DNA from: Saposhnikovia divaricata
Lineage: Eukaryota; Streptophyta; Magnoliopsida; Apiales; Apiaceae
Length of the DNA: 64,000 bases
Assembly (NCBI GenBank): GCA_036435485.1
Contig: JAZHRN010000137.1
Span: 1,426,001-1,490,000 of the forward strand
Direction of reading: 5' to 3'
Part shown: positions 1-10,431 of the stretch, one piece after another
Layout of the letters: each line of letters opens with the position of its first letter
Numbering within the stretch: position 1 is the stretch's first letter
Notes under the pieces: model-generated
Databases searched by the model: none
Seen by the model: the letters and a program-made list of their open reading frames with translations, nothing else
Told to the model about the DNA's origin: nothing
Made by a program: the position numbers and the translations under genes

Positions 1-346
1 CAGCCCTCACTTGCCAATAACATGTACTAGATAAATGCTTCCAAGGAAACTTTTTTCCATATATGTCGCAATAAAACGGACCCCATTTATCCTGATTAAA
101 TACATCGAAGACTGCATCTTTTCCGTTCCACCAGAAATGACAGAAAAATAGAGTTTTCGATATAAATGACGGATTAAACGACCACGTATAACTTGGTTGA
201 TTCGGATACAATTTGTGGTATCCCAAGTCATTGTCTTTAGATTGGCAACGAAGGGTTAAAGGAATTGATCCATTGGGAAGATGGTCTGTGATATCTATGT
301 GAGTTTTCGAAAGACAAATCGAACATAAAAGGGAGATTGTTACCAT
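1..346 (-). pseudogene. S1-family (SPH) secreted protein, 3' part, cut from its start by a retroelement
   Basis: Read on the minus strand, an open frame runs from 346 off the left edge, so the last part is outside the window. It encodes the S1/SPH family core: a strand with LTLRCQSKDNDLG, then TLFFCHFWWNGKDAVFDVF, a further Cys, and a late CYWQV motif. These match the intact paralogue at 20628-21068 closely (FCHFWW and CYW shared). S1 proteins are small secreted signalling ligands or orphan homologues. The ATG at 344-346 is probably accidental. The real start lies at 9833 on the far side of the element 348-9781: joining across the duplicated target restores a continuous frame with a hydrophobic signal peptide. 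No other lesion is seen in the visible part. A shortened product from the internal ATG would keep only part of the signal peptide. Confidence 0.85.
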
Positions 347-347
347 A

Positions 348-720
348 TGTTGGAACCAGATTTCTGTCGGATAATTTCTTCATTTGGACCTGCAAAAGAA
401 GAAGAATGCGAGGGTGTTGACCCCCGATTCACCTCCGGCGTAAGAATAAGTATTCCGGTTATTTTTGAAAGATATAGGTAAAACATAGAGAGATTGTGTT
501 TAGAGAATACTTGAGTTATTCTTCCCTCCTCTGGCCAGCTTCCTCTCTTATTTATAGTGTGGTAATGAATTATTAGGAGGTGGAAAAGGTGGAACGAAGT
601 GTCCCCCATTATGAGGTGTCAACACCCAATTGGACCGTTTTTGGTTGGATGTGTCATTAAATGATTGGACCGTTGTTTCCACTAATCTTATTAGTGGGCT
701 GGATAGATGGACCTCCAACA
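348..720 (-). repeat. 3' LTR (left copy) of the LARD-like element
   Basis: 373 bp, ends TGTTGG...CCAACA. The ORF at 340-609 on the minus strand lies within this repeat and is repeated in the other LTR, so it is not a gene. On the minus strand it contains TATA, a probable start region with CACAATCTCTCTATG, and the U5-like end. Confidence 0.85.
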
Positions 721-859
721 TGTCCCTGGGCTTCAATCGGGCTTAGCTGGAATGAAGGCCACCTTTTTCGGTCCATCTTTGGGATGCTCCCTTATGTGTT
801 TGTTGCCTTATGCTTCTTTGGTCGTTTTGTTTACCTTAGCATGATTTCTGTATAGCTTA

Positions 860-1150
860 ATGCTTTTTCGTTTTTGGCTTCGTTCGGCTTAGCATGATTC
901 ATGCATCTTGGACTTCGTTCGGCCTAGCATGGTTCATGCATCTTGGGCTTCGTAGCCTAGCATGGCGATTGCATCTTGGGCCGTAGCCTAGCATGATTGT
1001 GCATCCTCGGCCGGAGCCTAGCTGATTATTGTCCTTAGCATAATTTTTCATTTTATGCGTCTTCGGACTATTTTTGCATCTTCGGCCGGAGCCTAGCTGT
1101 TTGTTGTCCTTAGCATGATTTCTCATTTTATGCGTCTTCGGACTATTTTT
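860..1150. repeat. Minisatellite, first block (TTCGGCCGNAGCCTAGC family)
   Basis: Irregular tandem copies built on CTTCGGCCGGAGCCTAGC, CTTAGCATGATTT and TTTATGCGTCTTCGGAC. The same motifs resume at 3563, so the TR-GAG element 1156-3557 landed inside one continuous array. Confidence 0.8.
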
Positions 1151-1155
1151 GCATC

Positions 1156-1357
1156 TGTCAAATACTAGAAGTCAAGACTAGCACATAAGTCAGGGGTTGG
1201 TTTAGTTAGGCATGAACAAAGTCATGGTTAGGCAAGAGTTAGTATTGAAAATTAAGGCTTCAATATCTCTATATATAGCCTAGCATTCCTCTTGTATTTT
1301 TAACATCAATACACAAGCTATAAGCTTGCTTCCTTCTCTCTTTCTCAGATTCTAACA
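1156..1357 (+). repeat. 5' LTR of the TR-GAG element
   Basis: 202 bp, identical to 3356-3557. Contains ATATATATAGCC as a probable TATA box (about 1269-1280), followed by a region rich in CT near the end. Confidence 0.92.
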
Positions 1358-1548
1358 TGGTATCAGAGCATGTGAAATCCTAGGGAAACACAGAAGAAAG
1401 CAAGCTCCTCCAGACCAGAAACACAGAAAATACCCATCTGCTTCAAAACTCGAAATTCAAAACACACCCAAACAGAAATGTAAATATACCACTGAGTAGA
1501 GCACTGAAAGAGGAGCTACCAGAATTTTTTCGACCTGAAAACCAGCAG

Positions 1549-1620
1549 ACACGCGCCCTCACGCGCCAGCAGACGCGCCGCCGCGCCGCCAGACGCGCGC
1601 CACGCGCCGGCGCGTGAGAC
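1549..1620 (+). repeat. GC-rich CGCGCC repeat in the TR-GAG leader
   Basis: About 70 bases made of reiterated ACGCGCC and CCGCGCCG motifs in an otherwise AT-rich element, between primer-binding site and gag. It could fold strongly as RNA; a packaging or translation role is only a guess. Confidence 0.7.
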
Positions 1621-1949
1621 CAGTTCTGGGCAGATTTTCGACTTTTTTCTTCAGGGACTCTTAATCTCCTCCTAATTCCGAATCTATGTGTGGTAAAATT
1701 TCTCGAATCCGAGAACTTTCAGTTTCTCCTTTTTTGTGTTTTTAAGATCTGTTGTCTTGTTTATTTTGTCCGCTGTGTAGCCTGTGTTTATTTGAGGGAG
1801 AGAACTGGTGAAAAAAAAAAAGGGCTATTAAAACAAAGGGCAGCTCTATCTGTGTTTTTGCAGCCTCTATTTATTTTAAGTTGGCTATTTGTTTAAAGCC
1901 GTTATAGTTTATTTTAAAGGATATTTGTTTAAAGCCGTTATAGTTCATC

Positions 1950-3047
1950 ATGCCTACCGACGCCGACGCACCAAAGGATGTTGTTGCTACAAGTAACAGT
2001 AAATTCGGATTTCATAGTAACCCGTATGTGAATCCAAAATTTGATGGGAAGAATTTCTTGGAATGGTCCGAGTCTTGCACACTAGCACTTAAATCTCACC
2101 GGTTGATGAAATATGTCAACGGGAAGGCTAAGAAGCCCTTGGAAAGTGATGTGAGCTTTGATGATTGGGATAGCGAAAATGCCATGGTCAAGTCATGGTT
2201 GTTTAACTCCATGGATTTACGTATTCGTAAAAGCTATCTCTTTCTTGATACTGCGGAAGCCGTTTGGAATTCTATCTCCAGAACTTACTCATATTCTGGC
2301 AATATGGCTAAGCATTTCGAAGTAAAGCAGAAAATATGGGCTCTAACTCAAGGGGGGAAAGCATTGACCGAATATTATTCGGAACTTACATCACTATGGC
2401 AGGAGTCAGACCACTACACTGTGTTCGAGTGTAAACAGGCTGAAGACCAAGAGAAGTACCAAAGATTGGTACAAGAAGAAAGAGTGATGAAATTTCTTGC
2501 TGGACTGACAATAGAGTATGATTCAATCAAAAATCAACTCATTGGTCAGATTCCCTTTCCTACAGTTGAGGAAGCACATGGACGAGTACAGCTAGAAGAG
2601 AGTCGTAAAGAAAGCATGACTCCGGTTGATACTGTGCCCGATCGATCAGCGCTTTTTACGAGAAGTGCTCATCATCAAGGCAACCCAGAACAGATAATTG
2701 CGAGTGAAAAAGATGTTATTCGGTGTGACTACTGTTATAAGTTAGGCCACACTCGTGATACATGTTTCACTTTGCATCCTCATCTCAGAACTCAAGGACG
2801 AGGAGGACGAGGCCGAGGTAGCTCATCCGGTAGAAGCTCGGGAAGAGGCACCCAATATAATGCTCATCACACTACGTCTGGAGACCATGGTGACTCTACT
2901 ACTTCAGCAACGGAAGCAATAAGTTCAACTGAACTCACTGCTCTCCGGCAGTTATTATCTCAAATGGAGACTAAACCACCAGGACCTTCTTCCGCCAATT
3001 CTGCTCATAAAGAATCAGGCGTCCAACAAAATGCCTGGCAGTGGTAA
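1950..3047 (+). CDS. Copia-type GAG protein, 365 aa, stand-alone
   Basis: Nucleocapsid protein of a retrotransposon; it would bind element RNA and build cytoplasmic virus-like particles. Residues about 20-70 are a Copia-type N-terminal gag domain (NPYVNPKFDGKNFLEW, a usual opening). Residues about 80-225 fit the UBN2/gag core (AVWNSISRTYS, LTEYYSELTSLWQE, RVMKFLAGL). A CCHC zinc knuckle follows, CDYCYKLGHTRDTC, then an RG-rich stretch (RGGRGRG) suited to RNA binding. The frame closes with a stop and pol is absent. A 27-base direct repeat (TTTGTTTAAAGCCGTTATAG twice, 1887-1948) precedes the start. The ORF is intact, in line with a recent insertion. Confidence 0.9.
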   Translation: MPTDADAPKDVVATSNSKFGFHSNPYVNPKFDGKNFLEWSESCTLALKSHRLMKYVNGKAKKPLESDVSFDDWDSENAMVKSWLFNSMDLRIRKSYLFLDTAEAVWNSISRTYSYSGNMAKHFEVKQKIWALTQGGKALTEYYSELTSLWQESDHYTVFECKQAEDQEKYQRLVQEERVMKFLAGLTIEYDSIKNQLIGQIPFPTVEEAHGRVQLEESRKESMTPVDTVPDRSALFTRSAHHQGNPEQIIASEKDVIRCDYCYKLGHTRDTCFTLHPHLRTQGRGGRGRGSSSGRSSGRGTQYNAHHTTSGDHGDSTTSATEAISSTELTALRQLLSQMETKPPGPSSANSAHKESGVQQNAWQW

Positions 3048-3355
3048 AGTGATTGGGTGGCCATCCATCCATCCATCAAAATAAGGTGGACATCCACCAA
3101 GTACTAATTTGTTTATTTTCCTTAAAGTGATTGCAGGACTGACGACCTCCAGTCTTACGCCAGTCCTGACTGAGTTTTTGATATAGCTTGAAAAATACTG
3201 CGTGGTCGCGAAATCGATTCCCAGTATTCCCAAAAGGCTCCATTCCTACAGATGGGATTTGTTGGAAGCTTGAGTTATGCAGATATGCTACTAAGTGTTC
3301 CACTCTTCAATCCCATGATAGGTCATCCCAAGATGGGATTTCGAGTGAGGGGGCG

Positions 3356-3557
3356 TGTCAAATACTAGAAGTCAAGACTAGCACATAAGTCAGGGGTTGG
3401 TTTAGTTAGGCATGAACAAAGTCATGGTTAGGCAAGAGTTAGTATTGAAAATTAAGGCTTCAATATCTCTATATATAGCCTAGCATTCCTCTTGTATTTT
3501 TAACATCAATACACAAGCTATAAGCTTGCTTCCTTCTCTCTTTCTCAGATTCTAACA
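3356..3557 (+). repeat. 3' LTR of the TR-GAG element
   Basis: 202 bp, identical to 1156-1357; followed by the second GCATC copy and then by the resumed minisatellite. Confidence 0.92.
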
Positions 3558-3562
3558 GCATC

Positions 3563-4560
3563 TTCGGCCGGAGCCTAGCTGTTTGTTGTCCTTAGCATAA
3601 TTTTTCATTTTTATGCGTCTTCGGACTATTTTTGCATCTTCGGCCGGAGCCTAGCACGATTATGCGTCTTCGGCCGTAGCCTAGCATGTCTATGCGTCTT
3701 TGGCCGTAGCCTAGCATGTTAATTTTAATTTTATGCATCTTCGGTCGTAGCCTAGCATGACTATGCGTCTTTGGCCGTAGCCTAGCATGTTAATTTTAAT
3801 TTTATGCATCTTCGGCCGTAACCTAGCATGACTATGCGTCTTCGGCCGTAGCCTAGCATGATTATGCATCTTCGGCCGTAGCCTAGCATGATTATGCGTC
3901 TTCGGCCGTAGCCTAGCATGACTATGCGTCTTCGGCCGTAGCCTAGCATGATTATGCGTCTTCGGCCGTAGCCTAGCATGATTATGCGTCTTCGGCCGTA
4001 GCCTAGCATGACTATGCGTCTTTGGCCGTGGCCTAGCATGTTAATTTTAATTTTATGCATCTTCGGCCGTAGCCTAGCTATTATTGTCCTTAGCATAATT
4101 TTTCATTTTATGCGTCTTCGGACTCTTTTTGTTGACCTTAGCATAATTTTTCATTTTATGCGTCTTTGGTCTATTGTTGCATTTTCGGCCTTAGCCTAAC
4201 TATTATTGTCCTTAGCATAATTTTTAGTTTTATGCGTCTTCAGACTCTTTTTGCATCTTCGGCCGTAGCCTAGCTATTATGTCCTTAGCATAATTTTTAG
4301 TTTTATGCGTCTTCGGACTCTTTTTACATCTTGGGCCGTAGCCTTGCTATTATTGTCCTTAGCATAATTTTTAGTTTTATGCGTCTTCGGACTCTTTTTA
4401 TTGTCCTTAGCATAATTTTTCATTTTATGCGTCTTTGGTCTATTGTTGCATTTTCGGCCTTAGCCTAGCATGATTATGCATCTTCGGCCGTAGCCTAGCA
4501 TGATTATGCGTCTTCGACCGTAGCCTAGCATGACTATGCGTCTTTGGTATTTGATACCTA
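3563..4560. repeat. 30-bp minisatellite, second block
   Basis: Tandem units of about 30 bp, core CTTCGGCCGTAGCCTAGCAT plus GATTATGCGT, most regular at 3820-4040. Because the period is a multiple of three, the minus strand reads as a repeated decapeptide (MLGYGRRRII). That frame is short and has no other gene features, so it is treated as a by-product. Confidence 0.9.
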
Positions 4561-4980
4561 GCATATTTCCCCCAGTATTTAAGGGATGAATTAATCTAAG
4601 TGGTTCACCTATTTTAAATTATGAGTGCCTTGAATGCTAAATGCTTAAAAAGGACACATATTTTGTTCGGTCGGCCTCTAATATGGGTCTGTTTAAGCCT
4701 CGTACTAGATTGTGAACATTTAATTGTACTTTGGGCGAACTGAAAACACATTTAAATATGAAATTGGGGGCGTTCAGTACGCTTACCGGTAGGGTCGCCG
4801 AAGCTTGTATGTCCCCAGCTAGCTTGATTCGCCAGGAGACTCTTTCTTTTCTCCCCTTTGGATGCTTCATACTCCTTATCTTTGGAGTCGGACGTGGCAG
4901 TAGTTCTCGTCCTAGCTTTTCGGAGGTGTGATTCGGAGCCTCTGGACTCATTTTCATCCTTGTGTAATTTTTTTTTTTCT

Positions 4981-5695
4981 CTTCGGCCTTCGGCCACAGC
5001 CTTCTTCCTTCGACCTTCGGCCTTCTTCGTTTGGCCAAAGCCTTCTTCGTTCGGCCAAAGCCTTCATTCATTCGGCCAAAGACTTCTTCATTCGACAACA
5101 GTCTCCTTCATTCGACCAAAGCCTTCATTCGGCCAAAGCCTTCATTCATTCGGCCAAAACCTTCTTCATTCGGCCAAAGCCTTCATTCGGCCAAAGCCTT
5201 CTTCATTCGGCCGAAGTCTTCTTCATTTGACCAAAGTCTTCTTCATTCGGCCAAAGCCTTCTTCATTCGGCCAAAGCCTTCATTCATTTGGCCAAAGCCT
5301 TCATTCGGCCAAAGCCTTCTTCATTCGGCCAAAGCCTTCATTCATTCGGCCAAAACCTTCTTCGTTCGGCCAAAGCCTTCTTCATTCGGCCAACGTCTTC
5401 TTCATTCGGCCAAAGCCTTCTTCATTCGGCCAAAGTCTTCATTCGGCCGAAGCCTTCATTCCGCCGAAGCCTTCATTCAGCCGAAGCCTTCATTCAGCCC
5501 AAGCCTTCTTCATTCGGCCAAAGCCTTCTTCATTTGGCCAAAGCCTTCTTTATTCGGCCAAAGCCTTCTTCGTTCGGCCAAGGCCTTCTTCATTCGGCCA
5601 AGGCCTTCATTCGGCCAAAGCCTTCTTCATTCGGCCAAAGTCTTCTTCATTCGGCCAAGGCGTCTTCATTCGGCCGAAGCCTCTTCATCATTCAC
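4981..5695. repeat. 17-20-bp minisatellite CATTCGGCCAAAGCCTTCTT
   Basis: About three dozen variant units of CATTCGGCCAAAGCCTTCTT, with shorter 17-bp and 15-bp forms. The unit has no stop in any plus-strand frame, which produces long overlapping ORFs in all three frames (4858-5757, 5031-5864, 5288-5803). On the minus strand it starts close to the primer-binding site of the host element, where gag would begin. Confidence 0.92.
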
Positions 5696-6054
5696 AAAAG
5701 TATCTCTATGTTCCCACAGACGGCGCCAAATGTTGGAACCAGATTTCTGCCAGATAATTTCTTCATTTGGACCTGCAAAAGAAGAAGAATACGAGGGTGT
5801 TGACCCCCGATTCACCTCCGGCGTAAGAATAAGTATTCCGGTTATTTTTGAGAGATATAGGTAAAACATAGAGAGATTGTGTTTAGAGAATACTTGAGTT
5901 ATTCTTCCCTCCTCTGGCCAGCTTCCTCTCTTATTTATAGTGTGGTAATGAATCATTAGGAGGTGGAAAAGGTGGAAGGAAGTGTCCCCCATTATGAGGT
6001 GTCAACACCCAATTGGACCGTTTTTGGTTGGATGTGTCATTAAATTATTGGACC

Positions 6055-9000
6055 TGTGACGCCTCGGGATCCGGGGTCAAGGATCCGGGCCGTCAAGGTC
6101 CAATTTCCGATCAATATCAATATCTCTGTAGTCCTTTTTTTTTTTTTTTTAAATAAATAAATAAATCAGCAGTTGACCCCACACTAATACACACACACAC
6201 ACCAGTCATATGCTCATAGAACAACAACCACAATATTTAAAAGTTTTAAAGTTAACAGTTATTACAAGCCCAGAATTTACTAAGTACATTGTTGAACAAA
6301 GCTTCTACAGGAAGCACTTCAACAACTAAAGTTTATTACAACTTACACACTTAATTTACATAAGTATACTAAGCCCCTTCGCTTGTCACTACCTCGGGGA
6401 TGGTCGCCAGCACTCGCTCAAAAGGTCGCCTTTCCCTTACCCTCTTGCGGGGTGTGGTACGTAGTATCGGCATGGGACCTAGCTGCTATATAGATAAGTA
6501 GCAAGAGTGAGCTATAATAGCTCAGCAAGATCATACTGTAACTAAAATTTAAAATGTGAACAAGTATACATATATGTCTATGCATATGTAATAGCAGGAA
6601 ACAATTAAAATCCTTAAGGGAGAGTAAAGCTCTTATTTAATAATACATCATCCACTCACTATTATAAGGAAGTAATCTATATTAATATAATATCAGTTTT
6701 TCTTCATCTGTATCCATAATACCATCATCTCATATCATTATTCTGTTTCAGTATAGAAATCTGAAATAATATAATATCAGTTTTTCTTCATCTGTAACTA
6801 TCATTCCATCATCTCATATCATTATTCTGTTTTCAGTATAGAAATCTGAAATAATATAATATCAGTTTTTCTTCATCTGTAACTATCATTCCATCATCTC
6901 ATATCATTATTCTGTTTTCAGTATAGAAATCTGAAATAATATAATATCAGTTTTTCTTCATCTGTAACTATCATTCCATCATCTCATATCATTATTCTGT
7001 TTTCAGTATAGAAATCTGAAAACCATTGTCTACACTTTCTTTTCAAAAACATTGGGGATATCTGCTGTCGCCTGATACGTTAGGACGATGATCAGTCGCC
7101 TAATCGTATCTGCTCTCTTTTTACTACCGGTAGAAGGAATGAAAATCATCCCTGGAGGAAGGCCACCTGCTAACATCCTCCCTTGGCATCTTCGTGCCGT
7201 AATAAAAATAATAAATGCTGGACTGTGTCGCACACAGCCCTGACACAGCCACTTACGCAAGTCTGTTGCAATCCCCCTCTTTATCACATCATTATTCTCT
7301 TTTTAAAATATCATTCCACATTTCCATTTTCTCACTTTCATTTTCACATAACATTTTCTCATATCATTTCCATTCTCGCACATTACTTCTATAAAATATA
7401 TATATATCATAAGGCTTTAATTATGATTCAGACCTCTCTTTCAAATTCAGAAATCAAATATACTTTTATATTCGTAAGATATTCCATCTATTTTAAGAGT
7501 AATGCATGTTACTCAAGTAATGTTTATTAAACCGCTGATACTCAAAAAGAACATTTTTAATATAATATTATAACCATATAACCCTCGATAACAACTGATA
7601 CCATTCTCTCTTATTCTCATAATCATAAGGCATGTTCAATTCATGCATAATCATCTTATACATATCCATCTCATACTCTTATTCATATATTCATATACAT
7701 CTTATACTCATATCCATATTCATATACATCTTCGTATATCTTTCTTTTCAATATTAATACTCAAGGAAGACAATTTCTTCCCAATATAGTAATAATAGCA
7801 TCACATATATATTTCACAAAATCAAGTTTCTTTGTGAAGATAAGTAGTTTTACAAATAGGGATAGAAGAAATCTTGCCTCGGTTTCGATATCCTGACGGT
7901 ATGGCTCGTCCCTCTTCCGGAGTTTCTATAAACACAAAAGGACCGTCGTTAGAACCACATCTCTTACTCACTACACTCTTGTATAACATTACCTTTTGAA
8001 ACTTTAATATATGTTTAAAGTATTCTTATTACCCCAAAGGTTCAAGAACTTAACCGTTTATAACCTAAATCGAAGTTTCAGGGGTTTTCACCATTTTCCT
8101 TAACGACCACACTTAACTGTAAAAATTCTCAGAAAATATGGATTTCGAATTTTAATGTAAGGTCAACTGGAAATAGTTCTTTGACCACACTACTACCATA
8201 TCCCAAAATTTCGTGACTTTTAACAATGTTAAAGTATGGTAATTGTAACCTCAAGTTTGATACATTTACGGTTTCTCGGTTTCTGAACCGCTTTCACTAA
8301 AACTGACTTTTCTCCTAAACCGTTCATCAGATTTTAACGCACCTTATATCAAAACGATCTATGAACTAAGCTCTATCATTTCATAGTTAAATAGGAACCT
8401 GGACAGTAGGGTACCGTACGGATGCAGGGGGTCCAAAACAGGGCAACTTACATCCTAACGAAAATCGGGCATTATAACGGCTATAATTTCGTACTTTCCA
8501 TAAATCCAACTCCTCCAAATCAATTATCAAACACCATAATCATCACCTACACCATGTGGTATTCTTCACCAGCCATGGTTACAAGTCCACAACACACAAT
8601 TTTCACATCAAAACAAACCACTTATAACACATACTCATTATAAACTTTACATTAACAACACTTAACTACTAATCACTTCAATATCTACCATAAATACAAA
8701 AGGGCAAGGGTTGTTATACCTCTTTGAAGCTTGAAGAACACTTAATAATCCTTAATAATCCTTGGACACACCTTGAACAACCTTGAATTAGCTTGGATTA
8801 ACTAAAGGAACCATTAAAACAAAGATTAAAACTTGAAAAACACTATTCACCACTATTCATCTTCAACTTCTATGATTTTATTACCTTGCTAAATGATGGT
8901 GGATGGCTATGAAACTTTGTGCTAGTCTTGTTCTATCCTCCAAGATGCTCCATGATTTTTCTCTTGGTTTAATCTTGAAGAGAATTAGGGTTTTGGATTT

Positions 9001-9727
9001 TATTTTTTTTTTCTTTTCTCCTTTTTTTCTTCAAAGGGCCGAATGCAATGAAGGGGTTGGGGGAGAGATTTTTGTGTTTTGTTTTGATCTTACCTTGGCT
9101 TAATCTTGCTAATTCTAGTGTCTTGTAGAAGCTTGTAAAGATATTTGTGGTTAAACCATGCAAAAGTACTAATTTACCCTTAAAATGGTGTTAATGGAAA
9201 GTGACATCACCCTAATGACCTCATAATCTCTTTTCTTGTTTTTCTAATTATTATGTTAGTAATCTTGGTAAGTAAAAATGTGGTATGTGTCCTTGTTATA
9301 TTACTAATCTTGGTTGCTTAATCTCCATACTCGTCTAATTGTGATTCGGTTCGAATATACTTCATTATCTCAGTGGTTTTGAAATCATCTAACAATCCAA
9401 TTTCCTTTGGTATTCTCTTAACTTAATAATCCCCTGGTTAAATCTAAATTCACTAATCCCTCAATATATAATTCTTATAATATTTCCATGCTCCTTAATA
9501 TCCAATAGAAGCTTATTCGAAATCAAAATCCTCAAAATCCATGCTTCAGGAATTTCTGAAATCTAACGTCATTTCGAGTCACTTATTTCCATTGTACAAC
9601 ACTAATATGGTTTCTGTTTATTCATTTTATGTTTCCATTATAGGGTACCTATATACCATTTCTCTAAATCCTCGAAATTTACTATTCATGTGACCACTGT
9701 AGCATTACTGAAGTTAGGGTTATTACA
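6055..9727. mobile_element. Solo LTR, 3.7 kb, probably Gypsy-type
   Basis: The block begins TGTGACGCC, ends GTTATTACA and is flanked by a perfect 5-bp duplication GGACC (6050-6054 and 9728-9732). No second copy of either end, no primer-binding site and no coding sequence are found inside, so it is best read as a solo LTR left by recombination. The right end read on the minus strand (TGTAATAACCC) is also a common LTR start, so the orientation is unsettled. It lies in the right LTR of the LARD-like element and contains tandem repeats (6680-7023) and a poly-T plus AAAT run (6125-6165). Confidence 0.75.
6680..7023. repeat. 85-bp tandem repeat, four copies
   Basis: Unit contains ATAATATCAGTTTTTCTTCA and ends near TATAGAAATCTGAAA; the TATCAG landmark recurs at 6691, 6775, 6860 and 6945. 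The first copy is the most divergent. It lies within the solo LTR. Confidence 0.9.
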
Positions 9728-9781
9728 GGACCGTTGTTTCCACTAATCTTATTAGTGGGCTGGATAGATGGACCTCCAACA

Positions 9782-9833
9782 CCACACTTGTTAAAAGTGA
9801 TTTTGGTGAAGGGAAGATTGTAGTTGTAGGCAT
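9782..9833 (-). pseudogene. S1-family (SPH) gene, first 17 codons (other half of 1-346)
   Basis: On the minus strand an ATG at 9831-9833 opens a frame MPTTTIFPSPKSLLTSV that ends exactly at the edge of the retroelement. The next base continues in the same phase with the segment at 342 and below. Together they give a basic-then-hydrophobic leader followed by the mature S1 domain. A TATA-like ACATATATGA lies about 70 bases upstream (near 9899-9908). The target duplication is TGTGG here and TATGG on the other side (minus strand), one base different. Confidence 0.75.
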
Positions 9834-10274
9834 TCTTTGTAACTTTTTTTTGTTAGCTAGATTGTATCGCCTGTCTATAAACCCATCAAGCTGCAGATCA
9901 TATATGTAGGCTACAATACCAAACAGAGTTGCTTAATCAGGCAAATATTTATTGCTCTAATTAATTAGATGCTTTACTAAATAATATTCCAACTACTTAC
10001 TACTCCTATCTTACAACTAAATATGCATACTTCCTATAAAATGCCACATAGATCACACAAGCTTATTTATGAATTTTATTCAATTCAACAAGAAATTGAA
10101 AAGTGGTTGATGGATAATATTAAATTAGAACATTTATCAGGTCCTTTACCACATTGAGTTAGCAAAAGAAATTATTATTCTTATGAATGTTGTGACTTGT
10201 GAGATATGTAGTTAAAATACAAACAAAATTAACATTAAAAGTTATGATCACAATCCAGAAGTGAATGTGCTCGT
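9834..10274. other. Intergenic, former promoter side of the S1 gene
   Basis: No ORF or RNA gene seen. It contains the TATA-like site of the broken S1 gene (minus strand, near 9899-9908) and otherwise AT-rich unique-looking sequence. Confidence 0.5.
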
Positions 10275-10431
10275 AAGTCTAACTTCTAACACCTTGAGGT
10301 TTTAAGAGAACTGATAACTTAACATGGTATCAAAACTCTGAATGTGGGAGGTCTCAAGTTCGAATTCTTTATGATTGTGATAAGCCCAACTTCAAACAAT
10401 TTGAAATTTTAGGAGAATTGGTAACTTAACA
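10275..10431 (+). mobile_element. Degenerate TRIM-like relic with 50-bp terminal repeats
   Basis: Two 50-bp segments, 10275-10324 and 10382-10431, match at about three quarters of positions and both end TAACTTAACA. The first is followed at once by TGGTATCAAAACTCT, a tRNA-Met type primer-binding site. The layout mirrors the better-preserved TRIM at 47950-48229. No clear target duplication was found. Confidence 0.5.

Larger units (their letters stand above)
1156..3557 (+). mobile_element. Complete gag-only LTR retrotransposon (TR-GAG type, Copia-like)
   Basis: Two LTRs of 202 bp (1156-1357 and 3356-3557) are identical base for base. They begin TG and end CA, and are flanked by a perfect 5-bp target duplication GCATC (1151-1155 and 3558-3562). 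The primer-binding site TGGTATCAGAGC follows the first LTR directly (1358). A purine tract GAGTGAGGGGGCG precedes the second. The interior has a GC-rich leader, one gag ORF (1950-3047) and no protease, integrase or reverse transcriptase. This matches terminal-repeat retrotransposons with a GAG domain, which rely on enzymes supplied in trans. It is nested in the LARD-like element. Confidence 0.93.
348..9781 (-). mobile_element. Non-autonomous LTR retrotransposon (LARD-like) with nested insertions
   Basis: Two 373-bp direct repeats form the LTRs: 348-720 and 5731-6054 plus 9733-9781, the latter split by a later insertion. Both start TGTTGG and end CCAACA. They differ at about 7 positions (near 2 percent). 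Orientation is minus. Just inside the right LTR the minus strand reads TTTGGCGCCGTCTGTGGGAA, a Gypsy-type primer-binding site, and each LTR holds CTATAAATAAGAG as a TATA box on that strand. Flanks are CCATA/CCACA, a 5-bp target duplication with one mismatch. No gag or pol is recognisable; the roughly 2.6-kb interior is mostly minisatellite. It is inserted in an S1-family gene. Confidence 0.85.
5731..9781 (-). repeat. 5' LTR (right copy) of the LARD-like element, split by a solo LTR
   Basis: The two parts 5731-6054 and 9733-9781 add to 373 bp, exactly the length of the left copy, once one copy of the GGACC duplication is discounted. Cutting out 6055-9732 restores an uninterrupted LTR ending GGACCTCCAACA. 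Confidence 0.85.

Noticed and set aside
340..609. 89-aa minus-strand ORF, repeated at 5666-5992.
   Set aside because: Both copies are LTR sequence of one element.
3563..4560. Regularly spaced repeats resembling a CRISPR array, and the minus-strand decapeptide ORF.
   Set aside because: The units are contiguous tandem copies without unique spacers, in plant nuclear DNA; a minisatellite explains both.
4858..5864. Three long overlapping plus-strand ORFs (299, 277 and 171 codons).
   Set aside because: They are the three frames of one 17-20-bp minisatellite whose unit has no stop; low complexity and inside a retroelement.
7183..7530. 115-aa plus-strand ORF.
   Set aside because: Inside the solo LTR, AT-rich, without a recognisable motif.
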